Shown here piece by piece: positions 1-9,043 of a stretch of DNA of 64,000 bases. The DNA is from Paraburkholderia sejongensis (lineage in GTDB: Bacteria; Pseudomonadota; Gammaproteobacteria; Burkholderiales; Burkholderiaceae): positions 1 through 64,000 of the forward strand of contig NZ_JAJITD010000008.1 of the NCBI RefSeq assembly GCF_020880815.1, read 5' to 3'. Under the pieces are notes generated by a model. It saw nothing but the letters and a program-made list of their open reading frames with translations. It was not told the origin of the DNA and made no database searches. The position numbers were made by a program, and so were the translations under genes. The stretch's first letter is position 1. Every line of letters begins with the position of its first letter.

Positions 1-73
1 GCAGGGCAGGCAGCGGCCCTCGGGCCGCTGCCTGCGAAGCGACGGTGCGTTTCTTCTTCATCGGCATATCCAT
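1..73 (-). CDS. possible 5' end of a truncated hypothetical gene
   Basis: An ATG at 73 on the minus strand is preceded by AAGGACCAAGG, a passable ribosome binding site. It opens a frame (MDMPMKKKRTVASQ...) that runs off the left edge of the window. Only 24 residues are visible. The first ones are Lys/Arg rich, and the part that follows is encoded by a perfect DNA hairpin (6-35), so this may not be a gene. I do not recognise a family. The alternative is that the hairpin is a terminator or repeat and nothing is encoded here. Confidence 0.3.
   Translation of the reverse strand, partial: MDMPMKKKRTVASQAAARGPLPAL
6..35. repeat. perfect 14-bp inverted repeat (hairpin)
   Basis: GCAGGCAGCGGCCC (6-19) is followed by TC and then its exact reverse complement GGGCCGCTGCCTGC (22-35). 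It would form a very stable hairpin on either strand. There is no run of T directly after it on the plus strand, and the minus-strand side lies outside the window. It could be the core of a terminator for a gene to the left, or a repeat. Confidence 0.6.
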
Positions 74-120
74 GACCTTGGTCCTTCATGATATGCCCCG
101 CCCACAAAATGACGGATAGG

Positions 121-286
121 TCCCCTGTGCGGGGCGGCACCTACTTTCTTTGCGGCTGCAAAGAAAGTAGGCAAAGAAAGCAGCTTCACACCGCTAGCTC
201 TTAAGCGGGTCCCCTGGCGTGGAAAGGGCAGTGGTGCATCTGGAATCCGTGCTTCCGCACACTCCGCGCTAGTGACAAAGCCACCA
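121..286 (+). repeat. left arm of a large inverted-repeat element
   Basis: About 165 bp that reappears in inverted orientation at 449-613. Near-identical blocks include CCCTGTGCGGGGCGGCACC, a 30-bp hairpin at 141-170 (CTACTTTCTTTGC, 4-nt loop, exact complement), GCAAAGAAAGCAGCTTCACA, TTAAGCGGG, GTGGTGCATCTGGAATCCGT and AGTGACAAAGCCA. Short segments between the blocks differ. No open frame in it looks like a protein. The arrangement resembles a dispersed intergenic repeat of Burkholderiaceae rather than an insertion sequence, because there is no transposase. Confidence 0.8.
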
Positions 287-448
287 TCAGCTCCCACTCC
301 GCACTGCGTGCGTCGCGGACGGGTCTGCCAGGGAAACACTCGGGAGGCCCGCGCAGCGGGGCCCTCGGCTGCGCCGAGGGGAGGGGCGTGAAAACGGCGG
401 GCGGTTTTTGAGCGGGGCTTCGGCGCGCGTAGCGCCGCCGGAAGAATG

Positions 449-613
449 ATGGCTTTGTCACTACCGCCGAATGTGCGGGGACACGGATTCCAGATGCACC
501 ACTACCAATGGCCCGCTACGGTTCCCGCTTAAGAATTAGCGGTGTGAAGCTGCTTTCTTTGCCTACTTTCTTTGCAGCCGCAAAGAAAGTAGGTGCCGCC
601 CCGCACAGGGGCA
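449..613 (-). repeat. right arm of a large inverted-repeat element
   Basis: Reverse-complement partner of 121-286. It carries the same internal 30-bp hairpin (563-592) with loop AGCC, against GGCT in the other arm. The arms are separated by about 160 bp of very GC-rich sequence (287-448) with no convincing gene. In that spacer I see only a short palindrome around GCCCTCGGCTGCGCCGAGG. The right arm ends less than 100 bp from the stop codon of the MFS gene at 700. Confidence 0.8.
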
Positions 614-699
614 GAGCTAATAGACCGACAAGAACACAAGGAAAGGCCAACACAATAAAGAACACAGACAAAAAAGCGCCACCCCGCCCAAGGGGCCAA

Positions 700-1962
700 T
701 CACCCCTTGACCAGCTTCCCCTCGACATCCGGCAAAAGCACAGTCAACACCCCAATCAAAGGCAAGAACGAACAAACCTTATAAACAAACGCAATGCTAG
801 TGGCATCGGCGAGCTGCCCGAGCACGGCGGCACCCACGCCGCCCAACCCAAAAGCAAAGCCGAAGAAAAGCCCCGCCACCATCCCGACCTTCCCGGGAAT
901 CAACTCCTGCGCATAAACGAGAATCGCCGAAAACGCGGAAGCGAGCACGACCCCGATCACGACGGTCAGCACGCCAGTCCAGAACAGATTCGCATACGGC
1001 AACAGCAACGTGAACGGCGCGACGCCAAGAATCGACACCCAGATCACATACTTGCGACCTATCTTGTCGCCGATCGGACCGCCGATCACCGTCCCCGCCG
1101 CAACCGCGGCCAGGAACACGAACAGATGCACCTGCGCGGCCTGCACCGACAGATGGAACCTGTCGATCAGATAGAACGTGAAGTAACTATTGATGCTCGC
1201 GAGATAGAAGTACTTCGAAAACACCAGCAGCACCAGCACGCTCATCGCGAGCATCACCTGACGGCGCGGCAGCACGGCCTGCATCCCCTGGCCACGCGCC
1301 TTCTTCACCGACGGATGACGCTTGTACCAGCGGCCGATCTGCGTGAGCACGACGATCGCCACCAGCGCCGCAGCGGAAAACCACGCGATGCTGCGCTGGC
1401 CGTGCGGAATCACGATCAACGCGGCGAGCAGCGGCCCGAGCGACGAACCCGCGTTGCCGCCGACCTGGAACAGCGACTGCGCGAGGCCGTGACGGCCGCC
1501 CGAGGCCATCCGCGCGACCCGCGACGACTCCGGATGGAACACCGACGAGCCGCAGCCGACCAGCGCCGCCGCGATCAGCAGCACGCCGAAGCTCGGCGCC
1601 ACCGACATCAGCAGCAGCCCGGCAAGCGTGAAGCCCATGCCGACCGGCAGCGAGTAGGGCTTCGGATGCTTGTCGGTATAGCTGCCGACCAGCGGTTGCA
1701 GCAGCGATGCGGTGATCTGGTAGGTCAGCGTGATCAGCCCGATTTGCCCGAACGACAGCGAGAAGTTGTCCTTGAACATCGGGTAAATCGCGAGAATCAG
1801 CGACTGGATCATGTCGTTCAGCAGGTGCGAAAAACTGATCGCGCCGAGCACGGAGTAGACCGTGCGCTGAACCCTGGCCGCCGGGGCGGCTGAAGTGGGC
1901 GGCGTGGCCGCGCCCGTGGCGGCGGCGCCGGCAAGGGCGCTTTTATCGAGGCTCGTTTCCAT
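700..1962 (-). CDS. fsr: MFS exporter, fosmidomycin-resistance (Fsr) type
   Basis: A 420-residue inner-membrane protein with about 12 hydrophobic segments after a 30-residue Ala/Pro-rich cytoplasmic start. The early segment SFSHLLNDMIQSLILAIYP and the motif DKIGRKY between the halves are typical of the Fsr branch of the major facilitator superfamily. E. coli Fsr, which exports fosmidomycin, is of similar length. The natural substrate cannot be read from the sequence. The ATG at 1962 lacks a good Shine-Dalgarno, so the start is moderately uncertain. It appears monocistronic and lies back to back with the chemoreceptor gene. Confidence 0.85.
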   Translation of the reverse strand: METSLDKSALAGAAATGAATPPTSAAPAARVQRTVYSVLGAISFSHLLNDMIQSLILAIYPMFKDNFSLSFGQIGLITLTYQITASLLQPLVGSYTDKHPKPYSLPVGMGFTLAGLLLMSVAPSFGVLLIAAALVGCGSSVFHPESSRVARMASGGRHGLAQSLFQVGGNAGSSLGPLLAALIVIPHGQRSIAWFSAAALVAIVVLTQIGRWYKRHPSVKKARGQGMQAVLPRRQVMLAMSVLVLLVFSKYFYLASINSYFTFYLIDRFHLSVQAAQVHLFVFLAAVAAGTVIGGPIGDKIGRKYVIWVSILGVAPFTLLLPYANLFWTGVLTVVIGVVLASAFSAILVYAQELIPGKVGMVAGLFFGFAFGLGGVGAAVLGQLADATSIAFVYKVCSFLPLIGVLTVLLPDVEGKLVKG

Positions 1963-2367
1963 ACGCTAGAAAAAAGAAATCAGGCAAACGGTGGAATGGG
2001 ACATCGTCGATGAGCCGGTCGGGTAGCGCGCCTCGTAAGCGCGCTACGTGAGGTTTTCGCGGCATTTCGTCGCGTTAACCGGCGTTTTTAAGTAGTTGTC
2101 GAAGTTTAATGTGGCGCCTGCCAATTGTAAGGACAAATTTTGTCGCGAATCGGACACCGGCGACGCCCCTCTAGCCGACGAACCCAGCGGAAATCGTTTT
2201 GCGCTACCACGGCGACGGACTATTTTGTCGCGATTTTTGGTCGCGGTATAAAGCGCACGCGGGCGCGGATTCAAGGTTGCGCAGTTTGTTGCCGTAGACC
2301 CGGCAGAGATAACGAGTCGTGCCGGAACCGACCTTTCCGGCGCGTCGATAGATGGGGAACGGGGAAC
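1963..2367. other. 405-bp divergent intergenic region
   Basis: The stretch between the MFS exporter and the chemoreceptor is less GC-rich than its surroundings, especially 2060-2150 and 2215-2250. It must carry the promoters for both genes. I could not identify a convincing sigma70 or flagellar sigma28 pair. The chemoreceptor frame stays open back to 2140, but the residues it would encode do not resemble a chemoreceptor N-terminus. Confidence 0.5.
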
Positions 2368-4074
2368 ATGACAACGATGGCGCGAAGCGGCGCACAGCGC
2401 GCGGGGTGGCTGGAGAGCGGACCGGCCGGGACAGATCCGGCCGCACGAACGGAGCGCGACCGCGCTGCCGGCGTCTATCGCGCGGAGCCGGGGCCTGCCG
2501 CCGCGCGGGCCGCCGGCTTGTCGGTCAAGGCGACACTGCGCATCGCGTTTGCGGTGCTGCTGCTCGGCACGCTGCTGATCGGGGTGTTTTCGCTGTTGCA
2601 GATCGGTCGGCTCGCCGCGTCCGCGCAGTCGATCTACGACCAGGGCCACGTCGCCAGCCGCGCCGCCGAAGAGGCGCGCGGCCACATGCTGCGCGCGAGC
2701 CGCGCGCAAAAGATGCTGCTCACCGCGACCACCGCGAAGGAGCGCGACGAACTGGGCGCCGACATCGAGCGCGGTCTTGCCGGGCTGGGCGAGCAGTTGC
2801 GCACGCTGCAGCAGTACGTCGATACCGGTGACCCGAAAGCGCTCGCCGGGCAGAAGGCATTTGCCGCCGCGGTCGGCGCATGGAGCGGCCATTTGCGCGA
2901 TTTCGTGACGCTCGTGAAGGCGCAACCACTCGACCTGTCGCAGATGAACTGGCAGGTCGGCACCCAGGACGTCTCGTTGCTGGTCGAAACCGGCAAACTC
3001 GAAAAGCTCGTCGACGAACTGGTCGCGCAGCGCGGCATCGCCGCGAAGGCGACGATCGACGCATCCGGCTTTATCTATCGCTCGTCGTTCGTAATGATCG
3101 CGGTGATGACGCTCGCGCTGATCGTGCTCGCGTTCGGCATCGCCGCGTGGGTCGTGCGGCGTCTCACCGCGCAGCTAGGCGGCGAGCCCGCTTACGCGAA
3201 GACCATTGCCAGCCACATCGCGGCCGGCGATCTGTCGAACCGCATCGCGCTCGGCGGCAAAGATCAGTCGAGCCTGCTTCATGCGCTCGCCGGCATGCAG
3301 AGCGAACTCGCGAGCACCGTGGCCGGCATCGCGTCGAGCGCCGATGCGATCGCGACCGCGTCCGCGCAGATCTCGATGGGCAATCTCGACCTGTCGCAGC
3401 GCACCGAGCAGCAGGCGTTCGCGCTCGAGCGCACCGCAACCAGCATGGAGCAGTTGACCTCCACGGTGCGGCAGAACGCCGACAACGCGAAGCAGGCCAG
3501 CACGCTCGCGAGCAACGCGTCGGAGATCGCCGAGCAGGGCGGCGCGGTGGTCCACCGGGTGGTCGCGACGATGAGCGACATCAATGACAGCGCGCGCAGC
3601 ATCGGCGACATCATCGGCGTGATCGAGGGCATCGCGTTCCAGACCAACATCCTCGCGCTGAACGCGGCGGTGGAGGCGGCGCGCGCGGGCGAGCAGGGGC
3701 GCGGGTTTTCGGTGGTGGCGGCGGAAGTGCGCAATCTCGCGCAGCGCAGCGCGTCGGCGGCCAAGGAGATCAAGGGCTTGATCCAGACCTCGGTGGAGCG
3801 GGTCGGCAATGGCTCGGCGCTAGCCGCCGACGCCGGTCAGACGATGGACGAAGTGGTCAGGGCGGTCAAACGCGTGACCGACATCATCGGGGAAATCTCG
3901 GCGGCCTCGTCCGAACAGAGCACCGGCATCGAGGCGATCAGTCTCGCGGTCACGCAGATGGATGCCAGCACCCAGCAGAATGCGGCGCTGGTCGAGCAGG
4001 CGAGCGCCGCGGCCCGCTCGCTCGACGATCAGGCGCGCGGGCTGAAGGCGATGGTCGGCAAGTTCCGGCTGTAG
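2368..4074 (+). CDS. methyl-accepting chemotaxis protein (Tar/Tsr class)
   Basis: A 568-residue transmembrane chemoreceptor. It has a roughly 55-residue N-terminal cytoplasmic tail, TM1 near 56-79, a periplasmic four-helix ligand domain of about 160 residues, TM2 near 240-265, a HAMP-like linker starting with the LGGEPAYA signature common in Burkholderia receptors, and a long coiled-coil signalling domain. The hairpin tip, with EGIAFQTNILALNAAVEAAR, lies near residues 420-440 and contacts CheA/CheW. No C-terminal NWETF-type CheR tether is seen. The start at 2368 was chosen because GGGGAACGGGGAAC precedes it. The ligand is unknown. No other chemotaxis gene is nearby, so it is an orphan receptor. 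Confidence 0.9.
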   Translation: MTTMARSGAQRAGWLESGPAGTDPAARTERDRAAGVYRAEPGPAAARAAGLSVKATLRIAFAVLLLGTLLIGVFSLLQIGRLAASAQSIYDQGHVASRAAEEARGHMLRASRAQKMLLTATTAKERDELGADIERGLAGLGEQLRTLQQYVDTGDPKALAGQKAFAAAVGAWSGHLRDFVTLVKAQPLDLSQMNWQVGTQDVSLLVETGKLEKLVDELVAQRGIAAKATIDASGFIYRSSFVMIAVMTLALIVLAFGIAAWVVRRLTAQLGGEPAYAKTIASHIAAGDLSNRIALGGKDQSSLLHALAGMQSELASTVAGIASSADAIATASAQISMGNLDLSQRTEQQAFALERTATSMEQLTSTVRQNADNAKQASTLASNASEIAEQGGAVVHRVVATMSDINDSARSIGDIIGVIEGIAFQTNILALNAAVEAARAGEQGRGFSVVAAEVRNLAQRSASAAKEIKGLIQTSVERVGNGSALAADAGQTMDEVVRAVKRVTDIIGEISAASSEQSTGIEAISLAVTQMDASTQQNAALVEQASAAARSLDDQARGLKAMVGKFRL

Positions 4075-4128
4075 AGCGGGGATCGAGCCCGCTCGGCAAA
4101 ACGGCCTTGCGGGTTTGCCGTCTTCACG

Positions 4129-5004
4129 TCAGCTCTTTTGGGCCGACCCCGGTTGCACGACCACCGTGCAAGTCGTCCCGGCGGCGAGCATCACGTCGTC
4201 GGGAACCGAATCGATCTTCACGCGCACCGGTACGCGTTGCGCGAGACGCACCCAGTTGAAGGTCGGGTTCACGTCGGCCAGCAGTTCGTGGCTTTGCGGA
4301 TTGTCGCGGTCGTAAATGCCGCGCGAAATGCTTTCGACGTGGCCTTGCAGCGTACCACCGCTCATCAGCTTCACCTCGGCCTTGTCGCCGATGCGCACGC
4401 GCGGCAGCTTGGTTTCCTCGAAGTAGCCGTAGACCCAGAACGAGTGGCTGTCGACGATCGCGAGCTTCGCGTTGCCGGCGGTCGCATAGTCGCCGCGGAA
4501 CACGCTGAGGTTGGTCACGTAGCCGTCGACCGGCGACACCACGCGAGTGCGCTCGAGGTTCAGCTTGGCCGCATCGAGCGCGGCGAGTGCCTGCTGATAC
4601 GCGGCCTCGGCGGCGGACGCGGTATGCGACGCGTTTTCGCGGCTTTCCTTCGACACCACCAGCGAATCCATGTCGGCGCGCCGCTGCGCGTCGTCGCGCT
4701 TCATCTGCAGTTCGGACTTGCGCGCGGCGACGGCGGCCTGCGCCTGCTCGACCGCAATCTGATAGTGCGACGGATCGATCTGCATCAGCAGATCGCCCTT
4801 TTTCACGAGCTGGTTGTCCTTGACCGGCAGATCGACGATCGCGCCCGACACGTCCGGCGCGACGTTGACGATCTCGGCGCGCACGCGGCCGTCGCGGGTC
4901 CACGGTTCATCCATGTAATGGACCCACAGCACGCGGCCAATCAGGATCGCGACGATAAAAATGACGGCTGTCGCGAAGAAGCCCACAAGATTTCGGATGG
5001 TCAT
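4129..5004 (-). CDS. HlyD/AaeA-type membrane fusion protein
   Basis: A 291-residue periplasmic adaptor. It has one N-terminal membrane anchor (about residues 8-27), then a barrel-sandwich/lipoyl segment (APDVSGAIVDLPVKDNQLVKKGDLL), a coiled-coil hairpin and the second lipoyl half ending VVSPVDGYV, followed by a beta-barrel domain. It resembles AaeA and FusE adaptors that pair with FUSC pumps. It is the last gene of a four-gene leftward operon, beginning 13 bp after the DUF1656 gene. It would link the FUSC inner-membrane protein to the NodT outer-membrane channel. Confidence 0.9.
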   Translation of the reverse strand: MTIRNLVGFFATAVIFIVAILIGRVLWVHYMDEPWTRDGRVRAEIVNVAPDVSGAIVDLPVKDNQLVKKGDLLMQIDPSHYQIAVEQAQAAVAARKSELQMKRDDAQRRADMDSLVVSKESRENASHTASAAEAAYQQALAALDAAKLNLERTRVVSPVDGYVTNLSVFRGDYATAGNAKLAIVDSHSFWVYGYFEETKLPRVRIGDKAEVKLMSGGTLQGHVESISRGIYDRDNPQSHELLADVNPTFNWVRLAQRVPVRVKIDSVPDDVMLAAGTTCTVVVQPGSAQKS

Positions 5005-5017
5005 GTTTCGACTCTGA

Positions 5018-5218
5018 TCAACGATAAACGGCGAGGCCGAGAAGGCCGCACACAGACACGAGCAAGCTGGCCCGGAACAGGGAGGGGTGCCACACGATGC
5101 GATACAGGCCCGTATAGGCGATCACGCGATCGAGCACCCAGGTGAGCGCGGCACCGGCGATGAACAGCAGCACGAGGGCCGGCATATAAGCGTCCAGCAC
5201 GGCGATATCACGCGGCAT
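5018..5218 (-). CDS. DUF1656 small membrane protein (AaeX-like)
   Basis: A 66-residue protein with two hydrophobic segments (about residues 11-27 and 45-64). It matches the small DUF1656 component that usually lies between FUSC pumps and their HlyD adaptors. The ATG at 5218 has AGAAGGAG 6-8 bases upstream. It overlaps the end of the FUSC gene by 11 bases, which suggests translational coupling. Its biochemical role is not known for the family; position implies a part of the efflux complex. Confidence 0.85.
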   Translation of the reverse strand: MPRDIAVLDAYMPALVLLFIAGAALTWVLDRVIAYTGLYRIVWHPSLFRASLLVSVCGLLGLAVYR

Positions 5219-7421
5219 GGGGAACTCCTTCTGAGGGCGCGCGGGCCGGCGCATTGATCGCCGCGGCGAGCGGCGACTGCGGATCGAGCAGCGCGGTACG
5301 AATGAAATGCAGATGACTGCGGATGCGTTGCAACTGATGGCGTTCGTCGCGCGACGGCGTGAAACCGTCCATCAAATGCTGCACTTGGGCGAGCGCGTCG
5401 GCGGTCGCGTCCAGCGCACGCGCGAAGCGGTCCTCGCGGGGCCGCTCGAACAGCGCGGCGAGCGCGTCGAGCAGGCCGTCGAGCGCGAGCCGCCACGGCG
5501 CGCCCTTGTCGTTGCGCGGATGCGCGGGAAGCGTCGCGACTTCGCGGCGCAGATCGATCACCGCGTTGCCGACTTCGAGCACCGAGAACAGCCAGCGCAG
5601 CGTGTCGCGCTTCGTGTCCGGTTCGTCCGGCGACAGCGCGTTGATCTGGAACATCAGATCGCGCGCGCCGCTCTCGAAACGCGAGCGCACCCGCGCGAGA
5701 CCGGCGCGGCCGGCCACCACCACCTGGCGGCGCAGGTCGACCAGCAGGCGCTTGCGCAGCCACGGCGTGGACGGCGGCAACAGCACCGCGAACGCGATCG
5801 ACGACACCAGCATCGAGAGCACCAGCGCGAGCCCATCGTTCATGAACGCGCTCGGGTCGTAGTGCACGACGTTGTCCGGGCCGGCCAGAAAGCAGAAGAA
5901 GATGCAGTAGCCCATCCCGTAGCCGGCCAGTTGCGGCCGCGTGGTCATGAATACGCCGAGCAGCAGGAACGGCGTGAGCGCGACGCACAGCAGCACGAAG
6001 CCGTCGATATGCGGATACACGCCGAACACCGCGAGCATTCCGGCGAACGTCGCGAGCAGCGTGCCGGCGCCCATCTGGAACGCGATGCGCTTCGGATTCG
6101 GCGCCGACGACGCGAGCGCGCAGACGGCCGCGGCGTTCAGCACCAGCGTCGAGCCGCTCGGCCACGCGGTGGCGATCCAGAACGCGCCGAGCACCAGCAT
6201 CACGATGGTCGCGCGCAGGCCCGCGACGCCGGCGGCGATCGCATTGGTTTTCGGCTCGTAACGCTCGATCCAGCGCTCGCGCGCATGGGTGTCGACCGCC
6301 AGCGACGCGTAGGTGGCCGCGTACTGATACAGATCGTCGATGAAGCGGTACAGCAGTTCGGCGGCGGTGTCGAATTCGAGCAGCGGCGCGTCGGGATGGT
6401 CCTCCAGCTCGGCGCGGGTCGCGCGCACGCGCTTGGGCAGCTCGGCCTTGTAAGCGTCCAGTTGCGCGGCGGCATGCGCGGCGTCGGCCGCCGACAGCAC
6501 CGGTTCGCCCGACTTCGCGAGCAGCGGCGCGATCTCGCGGAAGTACGGCTCGAGCGCGGCGATCGCCACCGACGCACCGTGCGTGCCGCGCTCGCGCAGC
6601 CGGTTCATCAGCTGATGCAGCGCGTGAAAGCGCGTCGACGCGGTCATGAACTCGCTGTTCAGGCGCGCGAGGCGGCCGCCGCGCATCCGCGAATCGGGGC
6701 CTTCGAACACGGCGACGCTGCGCGCGGCCTCAAAGCCGACGATATCGGCGACGAAGCGCGCATTGGTCGCCTCGATCTGCGCGCGGTCGTTGCTCCCGGC
6801 GAGCGACGCCGACACGTATTCGACGAAAGCGGAGAAGCGCGCGCGTACGGTGCTGCGCATCTGCAGGCCGGCGAACTGCGGGAACACGAGGCCGCTGACC
6901 GCGCCCGCGCAGATGATGCCGATCACGACTTCGGCGACCCGCGTGAGCGCGGACAGGAACGCGCCGTCCGGATGCTGCGACGCGGGGATCCCGATCAGCG
7001 CGGCCGTGTAGCCGGCCAGCACGAAGCCGTATGAGCGGAAGTTGCGGTTACGCGCGGCGCCAGCGGTGCAGATGCCGACCCAGATCGCGGTCGAGATGAT
7101 GAACAGCTCCGGCTGCTGCGCGAACAGGCCGATCAGCGCGAGCATCACGACGAGGCCGACGAGGGTCCCGCAGATCCGGTAGAAGCTCTTTGCGAACACC
7201 GCGCCGCTTTGCGGCGTCATCACGATGAACACGGTCGTCATCGCGGTGCGCGGCTGCGGCAGATCGAGTTTCATCGCGACGCCGAGCGCGAGGAAGCACG
7301 CAGCGAGCGCCTTGGCGATGTAGATCCACGTGAGGCCGTCGGTACGCGCCCATTCGAGCGCGGCCTTGCGGAAATCGGCCAGCGTGGCCGGGCGAGCGGC
7401 GTGAGAGGAGGGGGCGGACAT
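5208..7421 (-). CDS. FUSC-family inner-membrane efflux transporter (AaeB/FusC-like)
   Basis: A 737-residue protein with the duplicated FUSC architecture. It has about six hydrophobic segments in residues 25-180, a soluble helical region, a second membrane block around residues 390-540, and a C-terminal cytoplasmic helical domain. Related pumps export aromatic acids such as p-hydroxybenzoate or fusaric acid. The frame stays open upstream through the nodT gene, but the start (MSAPSSHAARPATL) is fixed at 7421, only 11 bp after the nodT stop. It is the central pump of the operon. The substrate is inferred only from family membership. Confidence 0.9.
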   Translation of the reverse strand: MSAPSSHAARPATLADFRKAALEWARTDGLTWIYIAKALAACFLALGVAMKLDLPQPRTAMTTVFIVMTPQSGAVFAKSFYRICGTLVGLVVMLALIGLFAQQPELFIISTAIWVGICTAGAARNRNFRSYGFVLAGYTAALIGIPASQHPDGAFLSALTRVAEVVIGIICAGAVSGLVFPQFAGLQMRSTVRARFSAFVEYVSASLAGSNDRAQIEATNARFVADIVGFEAARSVAVFEGPDSRMRGGRLARLNSEFMTASTRFHALHQLMNRLRERGTHGASVAIAALEPYFREIAPLLAKSGEPVLSAADAAHAAAQLDAYKAELPKRVRATRAELEDHPDAPLLEFDTAAELLYRFIDDLYQYAATYASLAVDTHARERWIERYEPKTNAIAAGVAGLRATIVMLVLGAFWIATAWPSGSTLVLNAAAVCALASSAPNPKRIAFQMGAGTLLATFAGMLAVFGVYPHIDGFVLLCVALTPFLLLGVFMTTRPQLAGYGMGYCIFFCFLAGPDNVVHYDPSAFMNDGLALVLSMLVSSIAFAVLLPPSTPWLRKRLLVDLRRQVVVAGRAGLARVRSRFESGARDLMFQINALSPDEPDTKRDTLRWLFSVLEVGNAVIDLRREVATLPAHPRNDKGAPWRLALDGLLDALAALFERPREDRFARALDATADALAQVQHLMDGFTPSRDERHQLQRIRSHLHFIRTALLDPQSPLAAAINAPARAPSEGVPHAA

Positions 7422-7432
7422 GGCCGGCTTCC

Positions 7433-9043
7433 TTACTCGGCCGCGGCCGCGCGCGGCGCGGCGGGGGCGGTGCTGGCCGCGGCCGCGGTGGCGTGCGTGG
7501 CGGCGTCGGGCTGGGCGGCTGCGCCGGCGTCGGCCTGCGCGGCTGCGCCGCTTTTGCCCTTGCCGTGCGCCGGCAGCGTTTCGCTGTCCTGCGGACCGTT
7601 GGCCGGATCGTCGAGGCCGCCGCCGAGCGCGGTCATCAGCGACGCATGCGCGCCGAGCCGTTCGGCCTGTACCTTCGCGACGCCTTCCTGCGCGCGCAGC
7701 AACTGGCTTTGCGCGATCAGCACGTTCAGATAATCGGTCAGGCCGCGCCGGTAACCCTCGCGCGACAGATCGTAGTTCCGGCGGGCCGCGGCGACCGAAC
7801 GGTCGGCGTCTTCCGCCTGGGTCGACAGCGAACGGATGCGGATCACCTGATCGGAGATGTCCTTCAGCGCGGTGACGATCGACTGGTTGTAACGCTCGAC
7901 CGCCTCGTCGTAGCCCGCCGACGCCGCGCCGAGTTGCGAGCGCAGCCGGCCGCCGTCGAAGATCGGCAGGGACAGCGCGGGACCCACGCTCCAGCTGTGC
8001 GACGGCGCCTTCAGGAACTGGAACAGCGGCCCCATCGCCGCATAGCCGCCGATCGACGCGAGCAGGTTGATGTCCGGATAGAAGCCGGCCTTCGCGACGT
8101 CGATTCCGCGCGCCTGCGCGGCGACGCCCCAGCGCGCCGCGACCACGTCGGGGCGATGGCCGATCAGTTCGGCGGGCAGCGCGGCCGGCAGGCCGGCGTT
8201 CGCCGCGAGCGACAGCGCCGGGCGCTGGATCGAGTCGCCGGCGCCAGGACCCTTGCCGGCCAACGCGGCGAGCTGGTTGCGGCCGAGCGCGATCTTTTCT
8301 TCGAGCGCGTCGATCTGGCGTTCGTACTCGGGCATCGGCGTTTCGGCCTGGCTCACTTCGAGCTGCGTGCCGATGCCGCCCTTCAGGCGCCGCGTCGCGA
8401 GATCGACGATCTGCTGCTGTTGCTGCAGCGTCGCCTTCGCGATGTCGAGCAGCGCGTAGTTCATCGACATCTCGATGTAGGTGCGCACCACGTTCGCCTG
8501 CAGTTCGAGCTGGGCGGCGCGCGCATCGGCGGCGCTCGCGTGCGCGAGATCGAGCGCGCGCTCGGCGGCGTTCTTGTCCTTGCCCCACAGGTCGAGGTGA
8601 TAGGACAGTCCGAGCGTGCCGGTGTTGTTCCACGATTGCTCGCCGGCCAGAGGTCCCGGACCGTAGTAAACGTTGTCGGCCCACTTCTGACGCTGGATCG
8701 ACAGGCTGCCGTTGACCTGCGGTGCGAGCGCCGCGCGCGCGACGCCGGCCATCGATGCGGCTTCGCGCACCCGCGCCTGGGCGATCGCCAGGCTCGGATT
8801 GCCGGCCTGCGCAGCGTCGATCCACTGGTTCAGCTGCGGGTCGTTATAGACGCGCCACCAGTCGGCGGTGGGCCATTGGGCGTCGGCGTTGGCGGCGCGG
8901 ATCGCGTTGCCGGCATCGAGCGATGCGGGCGCGATCGTGTGCGTTTGCGGCGCAATGCCTCCGGTACTTGCACATCCTGCGATTGTTAATAGGATCGTAA
9001 GAACCGCGGCCGCGGCGATCCCGTTGGGTACCGGAGACTGCAC
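7433..9043 (-). CDS. NodT-family outer-membrane efflux lipoprotein
   Basis: A 536-residue TolC-like outer-membrane factor. The N-terminus has a signal peptide with lipobox IAGC, then two OEP repeats (about residues 60-260 and 280-470) with long helices and the typical ASIGGY and GPALSLPIFDGGRLRS segments. It ends in an unusual tail of about 55 residues rich in Ala, Gly and Asp. I chose the GTG at 9043 because GGAGG sits 6-7 bases upstream; an in-frame TTG at 9055 overlaps that ribosome binding site. It is the first gene of the efflux operon. Confidence 0.88.
   Translation of the reverse strand: MQSPVPNGIAAAAVLTILLTIAGCASTGGIAPQTHTIAPASLDAGNAIRAANADAQWPTADWWRVYNDPQLNQWIDAAQAGNPSLAIAQARVREAASMAGVARAALAPQVNGSLSIQRQKWADNVYYGPGPLAGEQSWNNTGTLGLSYHLDLWGKDKNAAERALDLAHASAADARAAQLELQANVVRTYIEMSMNYALLDIAKATLQQQQQIVDLATRRLKGGIGTQLEVSQAETPMPEYERQIDALEEKIALGRNQLAALAGKGPGAGDSIQRPALSLAANAGLPAALPAELIGHRPDVVAARWGVAAQARGIDVAKAGFYPDINLLASIGGYAAMGPLFQFLKAPSHSWSVGPALSLPIFDGGRLRSQLGAASAGYDEAVERYNQSIVTALKDISDQVIRIRSLSTQAEDADRSVAAARRNYDLSREGYRRGLTDYLNVLIAQSQLLRAQEGVAKVQAERLGAHASLMTALGGGLDDPANGPQDSETLPAHGKGKSGAAAQADAGAAAQPDAATHATAAAASTAPAAPRAAAAE

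Noticed and set aside
508..1893. 461-residue plus-strand frame opposite the MFS gene
   Set aside because: It is the complement of a membrane-protein gene; composition is Arg/His/Gln-rich as expected of a GC-rich shadow, with no domain.
2140..2367. Upstream extension of the chemoreceptor
   Set aside because: The extra 76 residues have no receptor character, and the ribosome binding site supports 2368.
4094..4120. Hairpin CGGCAAA/TTTGCCG between the chemoreceptor and HlyD genes as a terminator
   Set aside because: Only a 7-bp stem with a long loop and no adjacent T run; not strong enough to call.
7422..8825. Upstream extension of the FUSC frame to 1205 residues
   Set aside because: The extra part overlaps nodT in another frame and is Arg-rich nonsense; FUSC starts at 7421 right after the nodT stop.
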